Below are positions 24,457 to 33,858 of a stretch of 64,000 nucleotides of DNA, piece by piece (within the stretch, counting starts at the first letter, position 1; each line of letters begins with the position of its first letter). The stretch spans positions 3,239,501-3,303,500 of the forward strand of contig NZ_CP040518.1 of assembly GCF_005848555.1 (NCBI RefSeq), written 5' to 3'. The position numbers were made by a program, and so were the translations under genes. This DNA is from Blautia sp. SC05B48 (GTDB lineage: Bacteria > Bacillota > Clostridia > Lachnospirales > Lachnospiraceae). The notes under the pieces were generated by a model. It saw only the letters and a list, made by a program, of their open reading frames with translations, did not search any database and was not told the DNA's origin.

Positions 24457-26517
24457 ATGAATGAAAAGACACCTTTGCGTGAATTAAAAGGCGTGGGTGA
24501 GAAAACAGAGAAGCTTTTCCAGAAGATCGGGATCACGACTGCGGAAGAGCTTCTCCGTTATTATCCGCGGACTTACGATATATATGAGGAGCCTGTGGAG
24601 ATTGCATCAGCAGAGGAGAACAAAACAGTCTCTATCCGTGCCACTATAGCAACAGGTATTTATATTAACCAGATACGCAATCTCCAGGTTCTGACAACAA
24701 CTGTGGCAGATGCAAGCGGCCGATTACCGGTTGCCTGGTTCAATGCGCCTTATTTGAGGGGAACACTCAAAAAGGGCAGTGTGTTTATCCTCAGAGGAAA
24801 GATCATCAGAAAAAAAGGCCGTCCGCAGATGGAACATCCGGAGATTTTTACCCCGGCAGCTTATGAGGAGATCATTCACAGTATGCAGCCTGTATATGGT
24901 CTGACGAAAGGACTTTCCAACAAGATGATCACGAAGTTGGTCCATCAGATTTTGGATACAAGGCCTCTCCATGGGGAATATCTGCCGGAGGAGATACGGG
25001 AACGCTATCAGCTCGCAGATGCCAATTATGCAATCCGGACTATCCATTTTCCGAAAAATATGCAGGAGCTTCTCACAGCCAGGAAACGTCTGGTATTCGA
25101 TGAATTTCTGCTTTTTGTGCTGGCAATACAGCTCTTGAAGGAGAAAACAGAAGAGGCTCCAAACACGTTTCCTATGAAACCAGTATGGACAACCGAGGAG
25201 ATCATAGAAGGGCTTCCCTATGACCTGACCGGAGCCCAGAAGAATGTCTGGCATGAGATCGAACGGGATCTGAGCGGTCATAAGCTGATGTCCAGGCTTG
25301 TACAGGGGGATGTTGGTAGCGGCAAGACCGTGATCGCATTTTTAGCTATGGTACTTTCAGCAGAGAATGGATTTCAGAGTGCATTGATGGTACCGACAGA
25401 GGTTCTGGCAAATCAGCATTACGAAGGCTTTCTGAGGCTGATGGAAGAACAGAATATCGCTTCCTGCCATCCGGTGCTTCTGACAGGATCTACCACAGCC
25501 AGACAGAAGCGTGAGATCTATCAGAAGATCGCAGACGGTGAAGTGAATGTGATCATCGGAACTCATGCCCTGATCCAGGAAAAGGTGGAATATAAGAATC
25601 TGGGGCTTGTGATCACAGATGAGCAGCACAGATTCGGCGTTCGCCAGAGGGAAGCGCTGACGACCAGAGGAAATCCGCCTCATGTACTTGTTATGAGCGC
25701 AACCCCCATTCCCCGGACACTGGCGATCATTTTATACGGAGATCTGGATATTTCGATCATTGACGAGCTTCCTGCAAAAAGACTTCCGATCAAAAATTGT
25801 GTAGTAGGAACTTCCTACCGTCCCAAGGCATATTCTTTTATTGAAAAGCAAGTTCAGATGGGAAGGCAGGCTTATGTGATCTGCCCTATGGTGGAAGAGA
25901 GCGAAGGCCTGGAGGCAGAGAATGTTACAGATTATGCAAGAAAGCTTCAGGAGGTCCTGCCGAGAGAGATCAGCATAGAGATTCTTCACGGAAAGATGAA
26001 GCCAAAAGAGAAAAACAGGATCATGGAGGCTTTTGCTTCCGGCGAGATCCAGGTGCTGGTATCTACCACAGTTGTGGAGGTCGGAGTGAATGTGCCAAAT
26101 GCTACCGTTATGATGGTAGAAAACGCAGAACGTTTCGGGCTTGCCCAGCTTCATCAGCTTCGGGGCCGTGTAGGGCGTGGAGAGCATCAGTCATACTGTA
26201 TTTTTATCCAGGGAAATAATGAAGAAAATACTTCTAAACGCCTGAAGATCCTCAATGAATCCAATGATGGATTTTATATAGCCGGAGAAGATCTGAAGCT
26301 TCGGGGTCCAGGAGATCTTTTCGGTATCCGCCAGAGCGGATTGATGGAATTTAAGATCGGTGATATCTACAATGATGCCGGAATTTTGAAGAATGCAAGT
26401 GAAGCAGCTGGTGAGATCCTGGCACTGGATTTTGATCTTATCCTGCCTCAGCATAAGGCTTTAAAGGAGCATCTCAAGGGGTATATGAGTGAAGAACTGG
26501 AAAATCTGGGGATCTAA
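24457..26517 (+). CDS. recG: ATP-dependent DNA helicase RecG
   Basis: Fork-reversal helicase (686 residues). N-terminal wedge/OB domain begins LRELKGVGEKTEKLFQKIGI. Helicase motifs: GDVGSGKTVIAF (Walker A), DEQHRFGVRQR (motif II), MSATPIPRTLA (III), QLRGRVGRG (VI). It follows the DAK2 gene by 12 bases, in the conserved rpmB-yloU-yloV-recG neighbourhood. Confidence 0.96.
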   Translation: MNEKTPLRELKGVGEKTEKLFQKIGITTAEELLRYYPRTYDIYEEPVEIASAEENKTVSIRATIATGIYINQIRNLQVLTTTVADASGRLPVAWFNAPYLRGTLKKGSVFILRGKIIRKKGRPQMEHPEIFTPAAYEEIIHSMQPVYGLTKGLSNKMITKLVHQILDTRPLHGEYLPEEIRERYQLADANYAIRTIHFPKNMQELLTARKRLVFDEFLLFVLAIQLLKEKTEEAPNTFPMKPVWTTEEIIEGLPYDLTGAQKNVWHEIERDLSGHKLMSRLVQGDVGSGKTVIAFLAMVLSAENGFQSALMVPTEVLANQHYEGFLRLMEEQNIASCHPVLLTGSTTARQKREIYQKIADGEVNVIIGTHALIQEKVEYKNLGLVITDEQHRFGVRQREALTTRGNPPHVLVMSATPIPRTLAIILYGDLDISIIDELPAKRLPIKNCVVGTSYRPKAYSFIEKQVQMGRQAYVICPMVEESEGLEAENVTDYARKLQEVLPREISIEILHGKMKPKEKNRIMEAFASGEIQVLVSTTVVEVGVNVPNATVMMVENAERFGLAQLHQLRGRVGRGEHQSYCIFIQGNNEENTSKRLKILNESNDGFYIAGEDLKLRGPGDLFGIRQSGLMEFKIGDIYNDAGILKNASEAAGEILALDFDLILPQHKALKEHLKGYMSEELENLGI

Positions 26518-26595
26518 CCTTGCGTTCTTTCACAAAAAGTGATATCCTAAAATTCGAGAAAAGATTAACAAATCCCTTGTAAGGAGGCTATAAAC

Positions 26596-27195
26596 ATGGC
26601 TAGGACAAAGAAAGCTGCAACCAAGACAACTGTAAAAACGGCTTCAGTAAGCGAGACTCCTGCAAAATCTGTAGTAACCGCATCCGAAGAGAAAGCCATT
26701 AAGGCTGAGACACCGAAGACAGACGATGCAAAAGCATCTGTAGAGACAAAAGCAACTGAGAAGACAGCAGAGGTAAAACCTGCTGCTGAGAAACCAGTAG
26801 AAGAAAAAGCAGCAGAAGTAAAATCTGATGAAGAGAAAACAACAGCTGTAAAATCAGAAGAACCGGCTAAGAAAACAACTGCCAGGAAGACAACAACACG
26901 AAAAACTACTGCAGCTAAGAAAACAACAACCAGGACGGCTGCTAAGACAACAGCGACTAAAACAACAAGAAAAACAGCAGCTAAGAAAGCTGAGCCAGTA
27001 ACAGAAGTATATGTTCAGTACTGGGGCAAGGAGATACATACTTCAGAGGTTGCTGACAGGATCAAAAAGATCTGGACAGAGGACATGGGCAAAAAAGCCT
27101 CTGAACTGAAAGATCTCAAAATCTACATTAAACCGGAAGATAATGGTGCACATTATGTGATCAACGGAGATGTTACAGGATTTATCGGACTGTAA
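26596..27195 (+). CDS. DUF6465 protein with histone H1-like lysine/alanine/threonine tail
   Basis: A 199-residue protein in two parts. Residues 1-134 are low-complexity, first E/K/A/V rich, then strongly basic repeats of the RKTTxRKT / KKTTTRTAAKT type resembling eukaryotic histone H1 tails and bacterial Hc1-like proteins. Residues 135-199 form a small folded domain (VYVQYWGKEIHTSEVADRIKKIW; LKIYIKPEDNGAHYVINGDVTG) assigned to DUF6465. The tail suggests nucleic-acid binding, which is inference. AAGGAGG precedes the ATG. Confidence 0.82.
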   Translation: MARTKKAATKTTVKTASVSETPAKSVVTASEEKAIKAETPKTDDAKASVETKATEKTAEVKPAAEKPVEEKAAEVKSDEEKTTAVKSEEPAKKTTARKTTTRKTTAAKKTTTRTAAKTTATKTTRKTAAKKAEPVTEVYVQYWGKEIHTSEVADRIKKIWTEDMGKKASELKDLKIYIKPEDNGAHYVINGDVTGFIGL

Positions 27196-27238
27196 AAAGA
27201 GTCTCTGATAAAAAGTATATAAAAGAGTATGTAAGATG

Positions 27239-27276
27239 GCCTGCTATAGAGAAAATCTGTAACAGGCTATTTCTTT
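27239..27276 (+). terminator. Terminator of the DUF6465 gene
   Basis: Stem GCCTG-TATAG / CTGTA-CAGGC with one mismatch, then TATTTCTTTT. The rest of the gap to 27460 shows no supported feature. Confidence 0.55.
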
Positions 27277-27460
27277 TGTGTATTTGACCAAATGAGAATA
27301 GCATGATGACTGCAAAACTGTTTTCGGAGCATCAGCAGATGTAATCGGAAAGTACAGGAATTGCTGTAAATAAATATAGGATTTTAAGATTTTTTGATCT
27401 TATTATTTGTATAATGTGTGGATATGTTTATGAAATAAGCTCTCTTTTTATATAAAATTA

Positions 27461-27510
27461 AAAGATGTTGTCTGGCAGTTTTTCAGTTCTGTCAGACAGC
27501 ATCTTTTTTT
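27461..27510. terminator. Bidirectional terminator beside the SASP gene
   Basis: Near-perfect 17-bp stem (AAAGATG-TGTCTG-CAG and complement), with seven T on the forward side and TTTTAATTTT on the reverse side. It ends the reverse-strand SASP transcript. Confidence 0.85.
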
Positions 27511-27563
27511 GCATGAGCTTAGATCAACTCAGCATAGCAATAAAACTACCTGCGCACACAGAT

Positions 27564-27794
27564 TTAGTACTGCTGTCCGCCCTGGGAGTTGCCGGACATC
27601 TGCCGCTCCTGCGCCTCGATCATTTTTTTGACCATATATCCGCCTACGGATCCGTTCTGTTTGGAAGTCAGGTTTCCGTTGTATCCGTCTGTAAGCGGAA
27701 CACCCAGCTCGTTTGCTACCTCATATTTGAAACGGTCAAGTGCGCCCTTTGCTTCCGGTACAACTGCTTTGTTAGAAGAAGTGTTACTTGGCAT
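27564..27794 (-). CDS. Small acid-soluble spore protein, alpha/beta type
   Basis: A 76-residue DNA-binding spore protein. The family signatures KYEVANELGVPL and YNGNLTSKQNGSVGGYMVKKMIE are complete, including the GPR protease site region (FKYEVANE). AAGGAGG lies before the ATG. It coats spore DNA and protects it from UV and heat. Expression by forespore sigma-G is expected; TATACTA upstream could be its -10 but no matching -35 was clear. Confidence 0.96.
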   Translation of the reverse strand: MPSNTSSNKAVVPEAKGALDRFKYEVANELGVPLTDGYNGNLTSKQNGSVGGYMVKKMIEAQERQMSGNSQGGQQY

Positions 27795-27912
27795 AATTCA
27801 TTTCCTCCTTGGTTGTTGTTTGTTTTGATGTTACATTGCTAGTATATGAAATCCGTAAAATAATACACTGGCAGTTAAAGGAAATCAAAAATATAAAAAA
27901 CAGAATGTATGG

Positions 27913-27942
27913 TTGCTTTTTTACAGGAACAGAAGTTATAAT
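27913..27942 (+). promoter_or_regulatory. Promoter of the secreted nuclease gene
   Basis: TTGCTT, 18-base spacer, TATAAT, 50 bases before the start codon. Confidence 0.65.
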
Positions 27943-27991
27943 AATTTCTGCACAACATATAATATCTGTCAGACAAAAATAAGGGGGTCCC

Positions 27992-28870
27992 GTGAAAAAG
28001 AAACGTTATCCTACATACAAACGAAAATATAAACGAAAAAAACAGCCCATGCGAAAAATACTCACAGCTATTATTCTGTGTGTTACCCTTGCAGTATGTA
28101 ATGGATGGATGCCGCCGCGGAGCCTGAAAGAGGTAAAAGATCAAAGTCGGATCTTCGGACAGGTATTTCTTACATATATAGAAGAAAATGCACAGATCCT
28201 CTGGGAAGATGTTTCGGAATCCGCTTCCGATGCAGTGGCAGGTTTGCTGAAACAATCCCAGACGAAGACAGGAGAGCAGACAGAATCTGTTTCTCTGGAT
28301 CAGATTCCGGAATACAGCGACAGTCCATATGTGGAGATCAATGGAAATGTACCATCTTTTTCTGATGAAAAAAGCGCAGGACCTGCATACGAATTTTATA
28401 GTGAACTAGATTCCCTGGGGCGCTGTGGTTATGCAGAATCCAAGGTCACACCGGAGCTGATGCCTGTCGAAGAGCGAGGAGCGATCGGAATGGTGAAGCC
28501 TACAGGATGGCATACTGTAAAATATGAAAATGTAGATGGCCGGTATCTGTATAATCGCTGCCATCTTATCGGGTATCAGCTGACTGGAGAGAATGCAAAC
28601 AAGAAAAACCTTATCACAGGAACCAGATATCTCAATGTGACGGGAATGCTTCCTTTTGAAAATGAGGTTGCAGATTACGTGCACAGTACAGGAAATCCCT
28701 GCATGTATCGTGTAACTCCGTTTTTTAAGGGAGATGAACTGGTAGCTCGGGGTGTGGAAATGGAAGCCGAATCCGTTAAAGACCAGAAGATATCTTTCCA
28801 TGTTTTTGTTTATAACATACAGCCGGGAATTGAAATTGATTATACTACAGGAAACAGCTGGGAAGAATAG
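27992..28870 (+). CDS. Secreted DNA/RNA non-specific endonuclease (DNA-entry nuclease type)
   Basis: A 292-residue protein. A long basic N-terminus (about 27 residues of K/R/Y) precedes one hydrophobic helix, so it is membrane-anchored or exported. The catalytic beta-beta-alpha-metal motif is NRCHLIGYQLTGENANKKNL followed by ITGTRYLN, with the likely catalytic His in CHLI and metal-binding Asn residues. It resembles EndA-like and streptococcal DNA-entry nucleases. Role could be nutrient DNA degradation or DNA uptake. Start GTG follows AGGGGG. Confidence 0.85.
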   Translation: MKKKRYPTYKRKYKRKKQPMRKILTAIILCVTLAVCNGWMPPRSLKEVKDQSRIFGQVFLTYIEENAQILWEDVSESASDAVAGLLKQSQTKTGEQTESVSLDQIPEYSDSPYVEINGNVPSFSDEKSAGPAYEFYSELDSLGRCGYAESKVTPELMPVEERGAIGMVKPTGWHTVKYENVDGRYLYNRCHLIGYQLTGENANKKNLITGTRYLNVTGMLPFENEVADYVHSTGNPCMYRVTPFFKGDELVARGVEMEAESVKDQKISFHVFVYNIQPGIEIDYTTGNSWEE

Positions 28871-28928
28871 AGTATATGGAGCAACGCCGGGGAAAATATT
28901 AATTTTTCATGAATTTACATGAATTAAA

Positions 28929-28957
28929 TTGCACTTTTTTGGGCGTTATGCTAGAAT
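28929..28957 (+). promoter_or_regulatory. mgsA promoter
   Basis: TTGCAC, 17-base spacer, TAGAAT. Confidence 0.75.
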
Positions 28958-29038
28958 CAGTTACAGAGTTATATGATTTTACCTATATAAAAGGGGAGAA
29001 AAGGGATGTAACCCAAGGGCAGAATGGAGAGGTGAATT

Positions 29039-29434
29039 ATGAATTTAGGAATTATTGCGCATAACAGTAAGAAAGTTCTGATTGAAGACTTCTGTATTGC
29101 ATACAAGAATATCCTTGCCAAACATGAAGTATATGCAACCGGAACAACAGGAAGAAGAATTGAGGAAGCAACCAGTCTTCACGTTCACAAGTTTCTTGCC
29201 GGAAGTATAGGCGGAGACAAACAGTTTATGGAGATGGTAGAACGTCAGGATCTGGATATGGTGATCCTGTTTTATAACCCTGTCATGATGGACCCGGCAG
29301 AGCCGGATATCATGAGCATTGTCAAACGCTGCGACCAGTACAATATTCCGGTTGCTACAAATATTGCCACTGCGGAACTTCTGATCCTTGGACTGGCCCG
29401 CGGTGATCTGGATTGGAGATTAAATCTGAAATGA
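29039..29434 (+). CDS. mgsA: Methylglyoxal synthase
   Basis: Converts dihydroxyacetone phosphate to methylglyoxal and phosphate (131 residues). Phosphate-binding TGTTGRRIEE, GGDKQFMEMV and the catalytic region FYNPVMMDPAEPD are present. GAGAGG precedes the ATG. The stop overlaps the rsmD start (ATGA). Confidence 0.94.
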   Translation: MNLGIIAHNSKKVLIEDFCIAYKNILAKHEVYATGTTGRRIEEATSLHVHKFLAGSIGGDKQFMEMVERQDLDMVILFYNPVMMDPAEPDIMSIVKRCDQYNIPVATNIATAELLILGLARGDLDWRLNLK

Positions 29435-29979
29435 GAGTCATAGCAGGAAAAGCACGTAGATTGAACTTAAAAACCATTCCCGGAAATGAGACACGACCAA
29501 CAACAGACCGTATTAAGGAAACTCTTTTTAACATTCTCCAGCCTGAAATACCTGGTTGTCGTTTTCTGGATCTGTTTTCCGGAAGCGGAGCGATCGGTAT
29601 TGAAGCTCTGAGCCGTGGAGCCGAGTATGCTGTATTTGTTGAAAAAAATCCCAAAGCATGTACTTGTATCCGCGAAAATCTTTCATTTACAAAACTCACG
29701 GATGGTGGTAAACTGCTGAACATGGATGTGCTTCAGGCACTGCGTTCACTGGAAGGCGGAGAACCATTTGACTGTATTTTTATGGATGCACCATACGAAC
29801 AGCATCTGGAACAACCAGTCCTTGAGTATCTGGCTGACAGCACTCTTGCAGATGAAAACACGCTGATCGTTGTGGAGGAAGATCTGCATACGGATTTTTC
29901 TTATGTAGAGGACCTTGGATATCGTCTGGTACGTTCCAAGGAATATAAAACCAACAAGCATGTTTTCCTAAAAAAATGA
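29431..29979 (+). CDS. rsmD: 16S rRNA (guanine(966)-N2)-methyltransferase RsmD
   Basis: SAM-dependent methyltransferase (182 residues). MRVIAGKARRLNLKTIPGNETRPTTDRIKE-type N-terminus, SAM-binding FLDLFSGSGAIGIEALSRG, and motif IV as DAPY rather than the more usual DPPY. Start at 29431 in the ATGA overlap with mgsA gives the canonical N-terminus. It precedes coaD as in most Firmicutes (ylbH-ylbI). Confidence 0.93.
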   Translation: MRVIAGKARRLNLKTIPGNETRPTTDRIKETLFNILQPEIPGCRFLDLFSGSGAIGIEALSRGAEYAVFVEKNPKACTCIRENLSFTKLTDGGKLLNMDVLQALRSLEGGEPFDCIFMDAPYEQHLEQPVLEYLADSTLADENTLIVVEEDLHTDFSYVEDLGYRLVRSKEYKTNKHVFLKK

Positions 29980-29994
29980 AAGAGAGACAGACAT

Positions 29995-30489
29995 ATGATA
30001 ACAGCAGTATACCCGGGAAGCTTTGACCCGGCAACCTATGGCCATCTTGACATCATTAAGCGGGCAAGCATTTCATTTGACCGGGTTATAGTGGGAGTTT
30101 TGCATAATTCTGCAAAAAGTCCGTTGTTTTCTGTAGAAGAACGTGTTAAGATACTAACAAAGGCGACAAAAGATATCCCGAATGTGGAGGTGAAAGCATT
30201 CGAGGGCCTGTCAGTGAACTTTGCCAGGGAAAACCATGCCCAGGTGATCGTTCGAGGGCTTCGTGCTGTCACGGATTTTGAATATGAACTGCAGATGGCC
30301 CAGACTAATCGTGTTCTGGCACCGGATGTGGACACCGTTTTTCTTACAACCAGTCTGGAATATGCATACTTAAGCTCCACGATTATGAAAGAAGTTGCTA
30401 ATTTCGGAGGAAATCTGAGCAAATTCGCTCCACGTGAGATTACGGATGCAGTCGAAGAGAAATTGAAAAAAAGAGAAACAGAGAAATAA
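29995..30489 (+). CDS. coaD: Phosphopantetheine adenylyltransferase
   Basis: Fourth step of coenzyme A synthesis (164 residues). Nucleotidyltransferase motif [18 protein letters not shown] with the T/HxGH signature as [21 protein letters not shown], and [19 protein letters not shown] precedes the ATG. Confidence 0.96.
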   Translation: MITAVYPGSFDPATYGHLDIIKRASISFDRVIVGVLHNSAKSPLFSVEERVKILTKATKDIPNVEVKAFEGLSVNFARENHAQVIVRGLRAVTDFEYELQMAQTNRVLAPDVDTVFLTTSLEYAYLSSTIMKEVANFGGNLSKFAPREITDAVEEKLKKRETEK

Positions 30490-30501
30490 GGAGAGTGTAT
30501 T

Positions 30502-31140
30502 ATGAGCAGCAGAATTGAACAGATTATTCAGGAGATTGAAGAGTATGTGGACAGCTGTAAATTCCAGCCTCTTTCCACTACCAAGATCGTAGTGAACAAA
30601 GAAGAGATTGAGGAGTATTTACGTGAACTTCGTCTGAAAACTCCGGATGAGATCAAACGTTATCAGAAGATCATCAGCAATAAGGATGCGATCCTTGAGG
30701 ATGCTCAGGCTAAAGCTGACAGTCTGATCGCAGATGCTCAGGCCAAAGCTCAGGAACTGGTTACACAGCATGAGATCATGCAGAAAGCATATGCACAGGC
30801 AAATGAGACCATAAATGCTGCAAATAAGCAGGCTCAGGAGATTCTTGATTCTGCAACACAGGATGCAAACAGCATTCGTCTCAGTGCGATCACATACACG
30901 GATGATATGATGGCTAATATCGGTTCTGTCCTGAACCAGACACTTGAAGATGCCGGTGGTAAATATAAAGCATTTATTGATGCTCTGCAGAGCTGCCTTG
31001 AGGTTGTTAATCATAATCGTCAGGAGCTTGCACCACAGACTGCTCAGGCAGCGGCAATCTCCAATACCTTCCAGGATGATGACAGTTCTTCTGTAACAAA
31101 AGAAGACGAAGATCTGTTAGACGATATCGGAGAAAACTAG
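30502..31140 (+). CDS. Coiled-coil protein resembling ATP-synthase b/E-type stalks
   Basis: A 212-residue soluble protein without membrane segment. Residues about 40-140 form a long helix rich in Ala/Gln/Lys/Glu (AQAKADSLIADAQAKAQELV), as in V-type subunit H or F-type b stalks, hence frequent annotation as ATPase subunit. No ATP synthase gene is nearby; it sits between coaD and ylbJ, so a DivIVA-like or scaffold role is equally possible. AAGGAGAG precedes the ATG. Its last 24 bases overlap the convergent ylbJ gene. Confidence 0.7.
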   Translation: MSSRIEQIIQEIEEYVDSCKFQPLSTTKIVVNKEEIEEYLRELRLKTPDEIKRYQKIISNKDAILEDAQAKADSLIADAQAKAQELVTQHEIMQKAYAQANETINAANKQAQEILDSATQDANSIRLSAITYTDDMMANIGSVLNQTLEDAGGKYKAFIDALQSCLEVVNHNRQELAPQTAQAAAISNTFQDDDSSSVTKEDEDLLDDIGEN

Positions 31141-32052
31141 GATCAGGAATATCACACTGGCGTTCAGACATTTTGAAATAGCGTAGGGGATCAGTGACAA
31201 ACTGTTTTCCAATACGCTTTTTGTCTGAGCCATGACACAAAAGCCACCAAAAGAAGTCAGGATCATAGAAGCAAGGTATCTGCTTTTCCATGGCAGTGGT
31301 GCGTCGGCAATCTGTTCCAACCCGGTAGTTAGTTCCAGTGGTGCTGTGAACAGCATACAGCTTTGTGCATGAAATGGCCAGTAAAATCTGATACAGGCGA
31401 GTATCAGTGAGAAGATGAGAATATAGCCCCCGAGACGTGTGATGGTTTCAAATCCGTCCATGATCGAGACATCCAGGATGGCTCCTGTGGAGTCCTGTTG
31501 GTATGTCTCTTTTTTTATCTTGTTTACGCAGACAGAGTCCACGGTATGCCCGCGATATACAACGAAACGGAAAAACAGCATACAAAAGAGATCTGCCGCC
31601 AGAAAAGTGAGGATCATCTGTACTGCTGATATCTTATTTTTCAAGAGTATGCCGGAAAGATAGGAAATGATAAATGCGGGACTTGCATTGCAGCTAAACG
31701 TAAGAAGATATTCCCCTTCTCTGCGGGAAATCTGCTGGTTTATGTACAGATCATGTGCCAGTTTAGCTCCCATAGGATATCCGCATAACAGACCCAGGAT
31801 CAGAACATAGGCTCCAGCAGGTGAAAGCCCGAAAAACGTTTTCCAGAAGAAAGCAGATGGTTTCAGAAGCTTCCGGATATTTCCGGTTTTTAATAATGCT
31901 CCTGTCAGGATCAGAAATGGCAACAGAGTGGGAAGCATGATATTCAACCACAATCCAAGGCCATTTTTTACTCCAGTAAGAGCTTCTTTTGGATGAAAAA
32001 GCAGAAAAAGCAACAGGCAGATATAGAAAAATATGATTATTTTTCGTTTCAT
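31117..32052 (-). CDS. ylbJ: Sporulation integral membrane protein YlbJ
   Basis: A 311-residue polytopic protein with nucleoside-recognition (Gate) domains; GLWLNIMLPTLLPFLILTGAL, GLLCGYPMGAKLAHDLY and FSCNASPAFIISYLSGI are family marks. B. subtilis YlbJ is needed for spore cortex formation and is made under sigma-E. Adjacent to rsmD-coaD as in Bacillus but on the opposite strand. The 3' end overlaps the convergent coiled-coil gene. Confidence 0.9.
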   Translation of the reverse strand: MKRKIIIFFYICLLLFLLFHPKEALTGVKNGLGLWLNIMLPTLLPFLILTGALLKTGNIRKLLKPSAFFWKTFFGLSPAGAYVLILGLLCGYPMGAKLAHDLYINQQISRREGEYLLTFSCNASPAFIISYLSGILLKNKISAVQMILTFLAADLFCMLFFRFVVYRGHTVDSVCVNKIKKETYQQDSTGAILDVSIMDGFETITRLGGYILIFSLILACIRFYWPFHAQSCMLFTAPLELTTGLEQIADAPLPWKSRYLASMILTSFGGFCVMAQTKSVLENSLSLIPYAISKCLNASVIFLILVFSDIV

Positions 32053-32134
32053 AAAAACAGGTCCTTGCTTTTTTTACAGTATATGATTATTATAAAAGAC
32101 AAATGAATTTATGAAGCAGAAGGAGGCAGAATTT

Positions 32135-33580
32135 ATGCCAGTATTAGAAAATTGTGAACCAAAGAGAGTTTTTCATTATTTTGAAGAAATCTGCAAGATT
32201 CCTCATGGTTCCAGAAATACAAAACAGATCAGTGATTTCCTTGTGGAATTTGCGAAGGATCATGGATTCAGATACGTACAGGACGAGCTGAATAATGTAG
32301 TGATCTACAAGCCAGGCACACCAGGATATGAGAATTCTCCCACAGTGATCATCCAGGGCCACATGGATATGGTATGTGAAAAACGACCAGACGTAGATCA
32401 TGATTTTACAAAAGATGGTTTGAACATCTCTGTAAAAGATGGTTATATCACAGCCAACGGAACAACTCTTGGCGGTGATGATGGTATTGCAGTTGCTTAT
32501 GGTCTTGCCCTTCTTGACAGTACAGATATTCCACACCCTCCTCTTGAAGTGCTGCTCACGGTTGATGAGGAGATTGGTCTTCTTGGTGCAGTCGGTCTGG
32601 ACTGCAGCGTGCTGAAGGGAAGAAGATTTATCAATCTGGATTCTGAAGCGGAGGGAAGTCTCTGGATCAGCTGTGCCGGCGGTCTTTCCGGTATCAGCCA
32701 TATCCCTGTCCAGCGTGTAGAAGGAGAAGGAGAAAAGGTACAGGTCAAAGTCTGTGGACTTATGGGCGGACATTCCGGTGCCGAGATTGACAAGAACAGA
32801 GCTAATGCCAATAAACTTATGGGACGGTTTCTTTACGGGCTTAAGAAAAAATCGGAATATGCCCTTATTTCTCTTACAGGCGGACAGAAAGACAATGCCA
32901 TTACAAGAGAGTGCACCGCAGAATTTCTTACCGATTCCGTTGCTGAGGTAAAAGCTTACGCAAAAGAGCTCCAGGAGCAGGTCCGTGAGGAATATACAGG
33001 CTCTGACGAAAACATTACTTTTGAAATAACAGAAAAGGATACTGCAACAGCAGAGGTTCTTCATCCTACAAGTCAGGAAAAAATCGTATTTTATCTGCAG
33101 AATGTACCATTCGGAATCCAAAAAATGAGCGGAACCATCAAAGGTCTGGTGGAAACCTCCAGCAATATCGGCATCCTCCGTTTGGATGAGGACGAGCTTT
33201 TTGCAAGTTCCAGTGTAAGAAGCTCTGTAGACGCTGCATGCAGTGCATTATCTGATAAGATTGAATATCTTACAGAATTTCTTGGTGGCGACTATGAAGT
33301 ACAGGGTGCATATCCGGCATGGGAGTACAGAAAAGACTCTCCGTTACGAGATAAAATGGTTGCAGTTTTTGAGGAAATGTATGGCCATAAGCCTGAAGTC
33401 GTTGCGATCCACGCAGGCCTTGAATGTGGGCTTTTCTATAAAAAAATGGAAGGACTGGACTGTGTATCCCTTGGACCGGATATGAAGGATATCCATACAT
33501 CCGAGGAGGTTCTCAGCATTGCTTCCACAGAAAGAGTATGGAACTATCTTGTACAGGTTCTCAAAAATCTGAAAGACTGA
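32135..33580 (+). CDS. pepD: Aminoacyl-histidine dipeptidase (PepD, M20C)
   Basis: Di-zinc cytosolic dipeptidase (481 residues) that cleaves Xaa-His and related dipeptides. Metal-site motifs: IIQGHMDMV, GGDDGIAVAYGLAL, TVDEEIGLLGA (catalytic Glu pair), NLDSEAEG and VAIHAGLECGLF. ATG at 32135 has GAAGGAGGC upstream; an in-frame ATG 24 bases earlier lacks one. Single gene with terminator. Confidence 0.94.
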   Translation: MPVLENCEPKRVFHYFEEICKIPHGSRNTKQISDFLVEFAKDHGFRYVQDELNNVVIYKPGTPGYENSPTVIIQGHMDMVCEKRPDVDHDFTKDGLNISVKDGYITANGTTLGGDDGIAVAYGLALLDSTDIPHPPLEVLLTVDEEIGLLGAVGLDCSVLKGRRFINLDSEAEGSLWISCAGGLSGISHIPVQRVEGEGEKVQVKVCGLMGGHSGAEIDKNRANANKLMGRFLYGLKKKSEYALISLTGGQKDNAITRECTAEFLTDSVAEVKAYAKELQEQVREEYTGSDENITFEITEKDTATAEVLHPTSQEKIVFYLQNVPFGIQKMSGTIKGLVETSSNIGILRLDEDELFASSSVRSSVDAACSALSDKIEYLTEFLGGDYEVQGAYPAWEYRKDSPLRDKMVAVFEEMYGHKPEVVAIHAGLECGLFYKKMEGLDCVSLGPDMKDIHTSEEVLSIASTERVWNYLVQVLKNLKD

Positions 33581-33606
33581 TCCAGTTCGGAGTATGTTCG
33601 AACTTT

Positions 33607-33644
33607 TACCCTGGAGAAATGAAAGGTTTCTCCAGGGTATTTTT
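33607..33644 (+). terminator. pepD terminator
   Basis: Perfect 13-bp stem TACCCTGGAGAAA / TTTCTCCAGGGTA, 7-base loop, then TTTTTAT. In the following 215 bases only a -10-like TATAAT before the next gene is visible. Confidence 0.92.
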
Positions 33645-33858
33645 ATGCCCTGATAAAAAATATTCATAAAATACAGAATTTTACATATATATAGATTTGT
33701 GGATGCATCACACAAAAAGGAAAATAATTCTATAATTTTTTAATAAAAAATTGATAAACAATCCCTTTTTTTTCAAAACATATGTTATAATAAAAAATGT
33801 ATGCCGCTGTCACCAAAACAAAAAAGAGACTGACGGCAGATGATAAGGAGCGAGCAAC

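Noticed and set aside
26596..27039. Repetitive DNA in the DUF6465 gene as a CRISPR-like or tandem repeat array
   Set aside because: The repeats are irregular codon-level repeats of a low-complexity protein, with no spacers or constant unit.
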